Positions 55,862 through 64,000 of a DNA stretch of 64,000 bases are shown here, piece after piece. The stretch covers positions 143,119,423 to 143,183,422 of the forward strand of contig OY998181.1 of assembly GCA_963921935.1 (NCBI GenBank), given 5' to 3'. Position 1 is the stretch's first letter. Each line of letters opens with the position of its first letter. The position numbers were made by a program, and so were the translations under genes. Source of the DNA: Galeruca laticollis. Its lineage: Eukaryota > Arthropoda > Insecta > Coleoptera > Chrysomelidae. The notes beneath the pieces are model-generated. The model saw only the letters and a program-made list of their open reading frames with translations. It made no database searches and had not been told where the DNA came from.

Positions 55862-56224
55862 CAAATTATTGGAATGTGAGAGAAAATGTTCAAACGAGCC
55901 AATACAAAACGAATAAACGTATCTACAATCAAATTTTAAATAACTGAAAAAGCTTAAGATGGGTTTATACAGAAAATAAAATAACAAAACAAAATAAAGT
56001 TGACGTTATGGAGAATCTCTATAGCGTTTATACATGAAATAACAAATAAGAGATAAAATAAAATAAGATAAAAGTTGGCGAACTTTTATCTTTGATATTT
56101 TATTTGATCTGAAAATGAATGTGCGCAATCGTAAGATTATTGAGTATTGCATGTTTGGTATTATCTGTGGTTTGTTACACATAACCTTACGTGTTTTTAT
56201 ACTAGCCAAGAGGCAAGTCTGGAC
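55862..56224. other. No gene recognised
   Basis: AT-rich flank of the outer Harbinger, with AAATAAAATAA words and AAAAGTTGGCGAACTTTT, a short palindrome, near 56070. Probably that element's terminal region. Confidence 0.35.
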
Positions 56225-56300
56225 TAGGGATTGCAATCCGGCGGATCCGGCATCAATATACACTCACCGGATCCGGTACCAATAAACCGGATCCGGTGAT
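56225..56300. repeat. Probable hAT-E terminus with CCGGATCCGG repeats
   Basis: TAGGGATTGCAATCC starts at 56225, containing the perfect 12-bp palindrome GGATTGCAATCC (56228-56239). Three palindromes follow: GCGGATCCGG (56241), CCGGATCCGG (56267) and CCGGATCCGG (56287). A TAGGG start with dense palindromic subterminal sites is hAT-like. The matching right end was not found in the window. Confidence 0.5.
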
Positions 56301-56507
56301 TGCATATTATAGCAAATAATTCCGCTTCTTCTTATCGAGTCAATGGAGGGTCCATTTTTTAATTTTCGCGCTACAGCCGACCGACCGAGCATGATGCCAC
56401 GGGAAAAGAATATCGCAACCTGTTTACGGAAGAGAAGGGGAGTAGAGCATACATTGACTTTACCCGCACCGCTTGCTGCCGCAAACAGGCTCGCTCAGTC
56501 CTGTGAA

Positions 56508-59486
56508 CAGTGTTACCAGATCTGACGATAAATTGTGAGTTCTAACGATTTTGTTCTTGATCTCACGATATCACGATTTTATGGATTAATATCACGATTT
56601 TTGGAACATATTGTTATAGAAACTAAAAATTATTTTTTTAAAGTTCAAATAGGAAGCATTTTTAAAAATTTTGGTAAGTTGGGAGAATGCCGGACCTGTA
56701 AATCTCAATTCGATCGATGATTCGACACCTACATGATAGCGCCTGAGAACGTACACGGAACGTGGCATTGCAGAGAGAATGTGGCTTTTAAGTTTGACTC
56801 GGGGATTCCCGCAAAATGCAAGCGCAAGCAGAAGCAGAAGTTATTGAGTATTTTATTTACTATTTAGTTTTTTATTTATTGACCGTCAGTGTTGAATGTT
56901 CTATATGTTATATGTTGACTTTAATAAGAATCGTTTATGTACTCTGTGTAGTTTTTAATTTTTAAAGTTTTTATACATTAAACATGTGTGATAGTACTGA
57001 TAGTGATGATACTGATTTCGGCGCTCCTTCAACCTCAGCAAAAAAACCTAAAATGTTTTATGCACAAAAAAATAGAGAAGAGTGGGAGACAGAAATAAGG
57101 CGGTTATCAAAAAGTAAAAAAGGGCCTGTTTACGGATGGTAAAAGTGGTTAAACTACATATTTTGATCATTCGTTTCTTACCTGATACTTTTTTAAGGTG
57201 CAAGGCGTGCCACTGTGACATAAAAATCAGTCATGGCAAAAATGATGTATTAAAACATGCCGAAAGAGCAAAGCTTAAACAAGCTCTTGCAGCAGTAGCT
57301 GCTCAACCCTCCGAGGCTTCATTGTTTACAAAAACGCCCACAACTGAAAGTGACATAGAATTAAAAGCAAAAGAAGGAGAAATCAGATTAGCAGGATTTA
57401 TTGCTGAACACAATTCATCCATAAGAGTTATGGAGCGTCTTCCTGCGTTAATTAGTTCAGTTTGCAGTGATTCTGCAGTCGCAAAAAAAATTAAATGTGG
57501 ACGAACTAAAGTAAAGGCACTAATTACAAATCTTATGGGTCAAACAGAGAAAGACCGCCTTATTACTTTATTGAAAAAACAATAAATTTAGCATAATTGC
57601 AGATGAGTCCACGGAAAGAGCGTGTATAAAAAATTTCTGATTAGTTGTTAGAACTAATGTAAATAATAACATCAGTGATTATTTTTTGGCATTAATTCCT
57701 ATAAAAGATGCAACTGGAGCTGCCTTATTTAAACATATAATAGATGTTTTTGAAGTGAATGATATACCATATAAACAAAACTGCATTGGTTTTGCATCTG
57801 ATGGAACAAACAGTATGATGGGAGCACATAATTCCGTCGTCAGCAGATTATGTGAAGCTATACCTAACATCTTTATTATCAAATGTATATGTCACAGTTT
57901 CCACTTATGTGCATCATATGCATGTGAAAAACTTCCTGAATATGTGGAACAAGTTGCACGGGAGGTAAAACACTCACCGTTCCTAAATATGCATGGATTT
58001 GATAATGTTAATATTTTCAGGTATATAATTACTTTTCAAATAGTCCTAAGAGGATCGCAGAGTAGTTTCAAGAATTTGCCACCGTATCTCCCTTAAAATT
58101 GCTACATCCCTCACAGACTAGATGGTTATCGGTGGAAAGTTCCATTAAAAGACTTATTTCTCAGTATAAGGCACTGATCTTATACTTCACTGATCAGTCT
58201 GCAGAAAATGTTGAGGCAGCTAATAGAATTTTACGATTACTACAACAACCAGATCAAAATTATATTTAGAGTTTTTGGCGTATTCCTTGCCCTTTTTTGT
58301 CAAATTAAATATTATAATGCAAAGTGAAAAACCGCAGATTTATAAAATTTACACCGAAGTTACCAACATTGTAAAATACATTGTGGATTGTTATATTAAG
58401 CCTGAAGTACTCCGTAAAAATAACGTATATGATATTGAGCTGAAAAATCATAGATATTGAAGAAATGTATTTTGGTGCAATGATTAATGCAAGCACACTA
58501 GATCCTGCTAATTTAAATCATTTTAAAATTAAGTGTCTAGATTTTTAAATTGAAAACATTGGGCAAATTTTAAATAGATTTCCTTCAAAAAATTCTGTAT
58601 TTACAAAATTTGAATTCATAAACTCAAGTACAGTTATAAAAAGAACCATTTCTTCTATATCCGATTTGATAATTCATTTTCCAAATTTAATTGAAAATAT
58701 ACAAGAAATTGATAATGAACGGAGAATCCTCCGAAATTTTGATTTTAAGGATTTAAAAATAACCAACGATGCTGAAAAATTCTGGCAGGCGATTTCTGAA
58801 ATTAAAATTGGCGACGGAGAAAACAAAAATTTAAACGGTTGTGCAATTAAGTATTTAATTTACTATGTCTTCCCCATTCTAGTGCTAACGTAGAACGAGT
58901 GTTTTCTCAGATTAATTGTAACAAAACTAAGAAACAGACTGAATACTAATACTATTGAAGGGCGATTACTGACAAAAAGTCTGGTAACAAATTCTGGGAA
59001 CTTCACAAACTTCAAAGTATCCCATGATATGCTAAAAAAATTAATAATAAAATATATCTGACTGCCATTCCACCTAAATCAGATTCAGAATAAATTGTCT
59101 TGGATATAGAGACCCCCGCACGATCATCCAAAACATAAATTTTTGGTTTCTTTTATCTTTTTATACTTTTTCTTACATTTTTTATCTAATTTTAAGAGTT
59201 TACGCTTTTTAATTTTTATACAGAGGAGTTTATACCTATATTTATTGGAACATATATTGTTTATTTTACTTCTAAGTTCTTTATATAAATCCTTAATTTT
59301 AATTTTTTATTGTTAACGAGTTCATAACTATTTTTTTCCATATTGATGAGCTCTACGTTTATTGAATGAAAGATAATTATTATCACACATATCGTTTTAT
59401 TTTCATATGTTTACGAAATCTCACGATTTCTCACGATTTTCGTAACGAAATCTCACGATTTAAAAATCTTTGACCTGGCAACACTG
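56508..59486 (+). mobile_element. hAT-F transposon, TSD CCTGTGAA
   Basis: Left end CAGTGTTACCAGATCTGACG, right end GACCTGGCAACACTG; an exact 8-bp CCTGTGAA on both sides (56500-56507 and 59487-59494). Subterminal CTCACGAT words are dense at both ends (56560-56605 and 59410-59460). 2,979 bp. The transposase is on the plus strand. The terminus is related to that of hAT-C. Confidence 0.93.
56984..59090 (+). pseudogene. hAT-F transposase, decayed
   Basis: ATG 56984: MCDSTDSDDTDFGAPSTSAKKPKMF, NREEWETEIRRLSKSKKGPVYGW, then a short intron or gap (about 57139-57197), CKACHCDIKISHGKNDVLKHAERAKLKQ (TTF-type zinc finger), IRLAGFIAEHNSSIRVMERLPALI. After frame changes: IIADEST, QNCIGFASDGTNSMMGAHNSVVSRL (catalytic region), FIIKCICHSFHLCASYACEKLP, LKLLHPSQTRWLS, and an end near LPHSSANVERVFSQI. 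The same hAT group as hAT-C. At least four frame changes or stops make it inactive. Confidence 0.88.
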
Positions 59487-59494
59487 CCTGTGAA

Positions 59495-59953
59495 TCTAGT
59501 GTAGTTAGTTCTACTCGCTCGAGTCGAAAACACAGAATACCTTCTTATCGAAAGTGTGTTTTGTTTTGTCGCTTCCTCACCAAATGTAAGTAAATAGACA
59601 TTGTTTTATTGTATTTACACACTCATGCATGGTCTTGTATAAGCATAACTTTTAAAGAAAAATAAATCTCGTAAGAATCCGTAAATAGTAGGTATTTTAT
59701 TTAAATAGATATTGTGGTTGCTCTTCGATTTATTCTGACAAATGAATTAAGTTTAGTTTGCACTGGACTTGTGAGATGAGAGTTTGTAAATTTGTAAGTT
59801 TAAATCAGTAAAATAGATAATTGAATAAATAAATAATTGACTGAAGTGAATGAATGAATTTGTGTAGTGTCATTATGTGTTTACTTACGTAACAAGTAAC
59901 AATACAAAGTAAAATTAGAAGCTTATTCAAAATGTTTTGTATTTTGTTGCAGG
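59495..59953. other. Inferred hAT-E/G leader between two insertions
   Basis: No ORF. Contains CACCAAATGTAAGTAAATAG near 59580 (an ATG directly before a donor-like GTAAGT) and TTTTGTTGCAG near 59951 (acceptor-like), next to the pogo insertion. This could be the 5' exon/intron of the hAT whose coding part resumes at 62892. Confidence 0.35.
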
Positions 59954-62880
59954 TAGTTAGAGGAAAAGATGCAAATATGGGCTGGTCTCTTAATATGGGC
60001 TAGGTAGGTTTCTCAGCTATTCGATGCAGATCTCTACATCTGACTATCGCAAACGGTAATTGGGGAAGTTAAATGTTTACCGTGGAGATGGCGCCACAGT
60101 AGCAAATAGTTTAAATTTATAATACGTGTTTGTCAGTTACTGTGAGTGTCAAAACTTTTTCGGGTAAGTTTATAAATTCAATTACTTAAAAATGAACAAT
60201 ATTTTTAAAAATTCGCCTGTTTCACGTTGAAGCCCTATAATTAGCCTTTAATGTATGCTAATTAGTTTTCTTCAAATTGATTACTTTTGGACATAACCTC
60301 TTTTGTTGTGTGAAGCCAGCATGTTTGCAATATGGGCTATGCCTTTGTTGTTATTATGGGCTAGTGGCCCATATTTAGAACTATGTAAAATATATTACAA
60401 AATTGTTTCAGGATGTCAACCAAACAGCAGAAAGATGGTAAAAAAAGAAAAAAATGGAATGTGGGAGATATGGAACGTGCAATAATAGCTGTCAGGCAGC
60501 ATGCAATGGGTACGCTAAAAGCTTCAAAAATGTTTAAGGTCCCACGTTCTACGTTGCAACGTTCTGCAAAAAAGCTAGAACTACAGCCAATTGAAGCAGC
60601 CCAAATAAAGCTAGGGCGTAAAGCTATATTAGGGAACGATCTAGAAGACGAGTTAGTTCGTTATATTTTAGAGATGGAAGCTAAATTTCATGGATTAACC
60701 AGAAAAGACGTTAGGAGGATGGCGTACACTTTAGCTACCAGGAACAACATCAAACATCCGTTTGGAGGTAACATGGCGGGCAGAGCCTGGCTAGGACTTT
60801 TCCTGCAACGCCATAAAGAGCTATCAGTACGACGACCAACGGGAACATCGTATTCTCGAGCAAGAGGCTTTAGAAAATGTTGCATCCTTCTTTAATGTTC
60901 TGGAAAAAGAATATGACAAACATTTATACCCCCCTGAACGTATCTTCAATGTTGATGAGACAGGTCTTACGGTTGTACAAAACAAGATTGCACAGGTTGT
61001 AGGCCGAAAGGGGAAACGACAAATTGCATCATTAACTTCTGCTGAAAGGGGTTCATTAATAACCCTCGTGGCAGCGATGAGCGCTGCTGGAGAATTCATC
61101 CCACCAATGATGATATTCCCACGAAAAAATATTAACCAGCAACTGATGAGAGGAGCTCCTCCAGGTGCCATTATGGAGGTGCACCCCAGTGGATGGATAC
61201 AAAGTAATATTTTTACAAGATGGTTTCAACATTTTATTGACACAGTGAAACCCACAGAGAAATCACCAGTCCTGCTTATTTTGGATGGCCATTACAGCCA
61301 TACACGCAATATTCAAATCATAGATTTAGCTAGAGATAATCATGTGACTATAATTGTCTTACCTCCCCATTGTACCCACAAACTCCAGCCGTTGGACAAA
61401 ACATTCATGGGAGTTCTTAAGTCTTACTACAGCGAAGAGATCAGGGTCTGGTTACGCCACAATAATCGCCCACTAAGTCCATTTGATGTGTCAGAGCTCT
61501 TTGGGAGAGCCTATTTGAAATGCCAAACTGGAGAGATTGCTGTTAATGGTTTCCGAGCTACAGGCATTTATCCATTGAATAAAAACATATTTTCAGATGC
61601 TGATTTCATTGCAGCTGAAATTGAAGCAGAAAAGACTACGTCAGTCGCACCTGATGACGCTAGTGATGAAGAGGATGAGATGATGGTGGCTTCAACCTCT
61701 GGTGTCAATTCGAATGAACCTACAAATTCTGACATTCCAACATACGATAAATCTACCAACTCTGAGATAACACCTGATCGTCGCTCAAACCAGAGCAATT
61801 CATCGTCTAATTCTCCCACTTCTCCCTCTGGGCCTAACAAACAGCTTGTTGATATTCCTACAACTAATACACAGCTTGTTCCTATTTCTGCAGGTAATAC
61901 ACAGCTAGTCGCTATTCCTACAACAAGCTTTTATAAAAAGTCTGCCACGCCTTTCAGAGGACCTTGTCCAGAACATGGCGTAAAAAGAAAGTTATTTCAG
62001 AAGTTAACTCCATCAACTCCTTCCACATCTGGGTCCGGGTCTTCTCGAACATCTCTGGTAACACCATATGATCTTTCTCCTGTGCCTTCTTTGAAGAAAA
62101 AAACCTCAAATCGTGGGCGTAAGCCAAGTAAGTGTTCGGTGATAACCTCTTCACCTTATAAAAATGACTTGCTCCAGTCTCTTGACAAGGTTAAAGAAAA
62201 GAAAAAAGGGACAGGAGAAGGCAAAGAAAAACAAATTAAAGAAAGGAATAAAAAAAAGGGGAAACGCAAGCAGGTTACAAAGAACCAGAAAAAGGAATCT
62301 GATTCGAGCACCGAGGATGAGGAGGAATATGTGCCCGCAGATGAGGATAGCGACTACAATGAATTTCCAAATGCCCAGTCTCCAAAGGACGCAGCTGACG
62401 TGACTTGTATATTTTGCGAAGCACCTTTTGCAGAGGATAACCACGGTGAAATCTGGATAAAGTGCTTCATGTGCAATTTATGGGCCCATAACGAGTGCGC
62501 TGGGGCCGAAAATGAACAATATGTTTGTGATTTTTGCAAGTAGTAGACATTAGTTTTGATTTATTTCATGTATTGTTTAATTTAAAATATTAAAATATAT
62601 TTCTCACGCATCTATCTCATTTCTCATACATTTATCACACATTTTTGGGGGTAGCCCATATTTAGAGTCTATATTCAAAATGCGCAAAAATGCACATTTT
62701 CATTATTTACTCATTAATGAATTTACATATTTTTTTAATCAATGTGGACTTTAAACAGGTTGATACTAACTAATGTAGTTATCGTTAGGTAGCTTTGGAA
62801 TTAAAATAGAATTTTTTTTTGTTTTTTTACAAACAAAAATTAAATGGGTAGCCCATATTTGCCTCCTTTCCCTTCATCTT
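59954..62880 (+). mobile_element. pogo-type transposon
   Basis: Ends GAGGAAAAGATGCAAATATGGGCT (left, from about 59960) and, inverted, GGAAAGGAGGCAAATATGGGCT (right, to about 62880). ATATGGGCTA words repeat near both ends (59993, 60330, 60354; 62652, 62849), the usual subterminal pattern. TA flanks both ends, but the exact first base is uncertain by a few bases. About 2.9 kb. Confidence 0.75.
60413..62543 (+). pseudogene. pogo transposase with C-terminal PHD finger (one frameshift)
   Basis: ATG 60413 after TTTCAGG. N-terminal psq-type HTH (WNVGDMERAIIAVRQHAMGTLKASKMFKVPRSTLQR), then a CENP-B-like DNA-binding half (DELVRYILEMEAKFHGLTRKDV..WLGLFLQRHKELSVRRP). A single frame change near 60865 separates the first 150 codons from the rest. 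DDE_1 domain: IFNVDETGL (D), LLILDGHYSHT (D), HKLQPLDKTFMG (D), with 36 residues between the last two. A Ser/Thr-rich linker with three QLV-(D/P/A)-IP repeats, a basic KEKKKGTGEGKEK stretch and an acidic block follow. The end, about 62400-62540, is CIFCEAPF..IKCFMCNLWAHNEC..CDFCK, a C4HC3 PHD pattern. Otherwise complete, so recently active or a sequencing error. Confidence 0.88.
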
Positions 62881-62891
62881 AGTTTTCATTC

Positions 62892-63576
62892 ATGTCACTT
62901 TCAAAATCAAGCCCAAGTGATGAAACCTGTAGTGGACATAGTGGAATTATTAAAAAAAAAGATAAGTCTGAGAACGCGGCGGCGGAATGCATATTAAAAT
63001 CACTCAAAATAAGTAAGGGCTCCTATAAAAGGTTTAAAAACGCACTTGAAAACAAGGCATTGCATTGATCTTTGTTCTGAAAATACCCAATTACAACGCC
63101 CCAACTCCGATTCATCTCCCAAACCATCCACATCAAAAACACAATCAGCTGATATTATTTCAGTGGAAGATATACCCAAGAAAAAGTCTAAAACCATTGA
63201 CAGTTTCTTTAAGAAAGAAAATTCGATGGAAAAGATAGTCTCCAGAATGGTCTGTAAAGATGTTGTGCCTCTCAGTTTATTTTGTACATCGTCAGATATG
63301 AGATATTGGTTTCCGAAAAGCGGATTTAAACTTCCTAATTCACTAAACACCATAAGATCTATTGTTTCATGTTTTGCAAATACCGTAAAAGCCAACTTTG
63401 TAATTGAATTCGAATGTCTTAAGAAACAGGGAAAAAGATTTTCTTTAAGTTTTGATGAATGGACTTCACAAAGAAATCATAGATATTTGAATCTTAATGT
63501 TCACCACAAAGAAAAACACTTTAACCCTAGAATAATAACCTTATTTTACAATACTGTGAATACTAATCATTCGTAA
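62892..63576 (+). pseudogene. ZBED-type hAT transposase N-terminal part (hAT-G)
   Basis: ATG 62892 (MSLSKSSPSDETCSGHSG). After a frame change near 63020 comes a BED-finger end GLKTHLKTRHCIDL, then SADIISVEDIPKKKSKTIDSFFKKENSMEKIVSRMVCKDVVPLSLFCTSSDMR, LPNSLNTIRSIV and RFSLSFDEWTSQRNHRYLNLNVH (first catalytic D region). It stops at 63576; the rest of the enzyme is missing. It follows the pogo element directly and may be the coding part of the hAT whose left end is at 56225. Confidence 0.8.
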
Positions 63577-63700
63577 TTTTTACGATTTCGTATTTAAAAA
63601 TCAAAAACAAGTTGACAAAATATTTTTTAATATAAAATTATACAAGATGCTAACTAATACATATGTATTGAACTGAAAGAGCTAATAAAATAAACAAAAG

Positions 63701-64000
63701 TTATTTTTCGGAATCACAGGTAACACAACAACGTGCACGATGTTCGGTGCAAAATGCTCGGTGGCAGGTGCTACAATAAAGTGACGTCATTCTACGTTTT
63801 TTGGATGGACAAATGTAACAAGTAGTACGTTTTGATGCATTGGGTTCTTCTCGACTCTCTGGTAGGGAATTTCGATTATTTCTGAAATCATACGTTTGAG
63901 TGAGCGTTGCAAAGTTGGAACATTTATGCGTCGCTCTAACCAAGGTCTTGTCAGTTGCTCAGAAAGGTGTATCATGAATTCTTTTCTTGAGATTATTTTC
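63701..64000 (-). pseudogene. piggyBac transposase C-terminus, continues past the window
   Basis: Minus strand, stop at 63701. Reads EFMIHLSEQLTRPWLERRINVPTLQRSL near 63890-63985 in one frame, then in another SREEPNASKRTTCYICPSKKRRMTSLYCSTCHRAFCTEHRARCCVTC. The paired CxxC motifs with a CxxH are the cysteine-rich DNA-binding end of piggyBac transposases. A frame change separates the two parts. The catalytic domain would lie beyond 64000. Confidence 0.75.

Noticed and set aside
60303..60485. 60-codon ORF upstream of the pogo gene
   Set aside because: It overlaps the start of the real gene in another frame and includes subterminal repeat words.

Overview
This is AT-rich, intron-bearing nuclear DNA. 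The set of mobile elements it carries (PIF/Harbinger, hAT, Tc1/mariner, pogo, piggyBac, Ty3/gypsy, BEL/Pao, Penelope-like, LINE) points to an arthropod, most likely an insect. I recognise no conserved host gene. Almost the whole 64 kb is transposon on transposon, much of it decayed, with a few young copies. All assignments rest on motifs read by eye; no database search was possible.

Layout. 1-1690: dead Harbinger transposase joined to a gypsy gag and LTR remnant. 1690-5990: two tandem Harbinger fragments, the second split by a 2.19-kb solo LTR (TSD ACTT). 7190-9808: hAT-A (TSD CTCCAATA), lying next to a possible small secreted-protein ORF. 10537-~13690: hAT-B, split by a 651-bp solo LTR that holds a row of hairpins sharing one loop sequence. 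14187-16915: Harbinger MADF/transposase pair, then a zeste-like gene. 17591-19156: gypsy remnant. 19578-20763: Harbinger remnant with a fold-back in an intron. 20800-22390: Penelope-like RT fused to a LINE tail. 22662-24219: gypsy inserted into a BEL/Pao gag. 24412-29942: hAT-C (TSD CTCCCCAC) containing a Tc1/mariner-type element with DD82E spacing. 30290-33483: Harbinger scrap and hAT-D. 33487-35230: Harbinger. 35262-46325: a young gypsy element with nearly identical 1.75-kb LTRs and a second, coding-intact DD82E copy inside its integrase. 46401-48722: mariner with ~560-bp inverted repeats. 48766-49990: piggyBac remnant. 50599-55861: Harbinger whose transposase intron contains an intact Harbinger (52323-55263). 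56225-63576: an inferred hAT disrupted by hAT-F (TSD CCTGTGAA) and by a pogo element with a C-terminal PHD finger. 63700-64000: piggyBac C-terminus running off the window.

How the parts work together. The Harbinger elements carry a DDE transposase and a MADF or Myb-like DNA-binding partner on opposite strands. In the intact copy the two genes are interlocked: each has an exon inside the other's intron. The gypsy element has gag and pol joined by a canonical -1 slippery site, then a polypurine tract and LTR, with no env. The nesting gives a relative order of insertion: gypsy before its mariner, the outer Harbinger before the inner one, and BEL/Pao before hAT-C before mariner copy 1.

The observations I would check first are the shared-loop hairpin array at 12706-13005 and the interlocked gene pair at 52493-54975.
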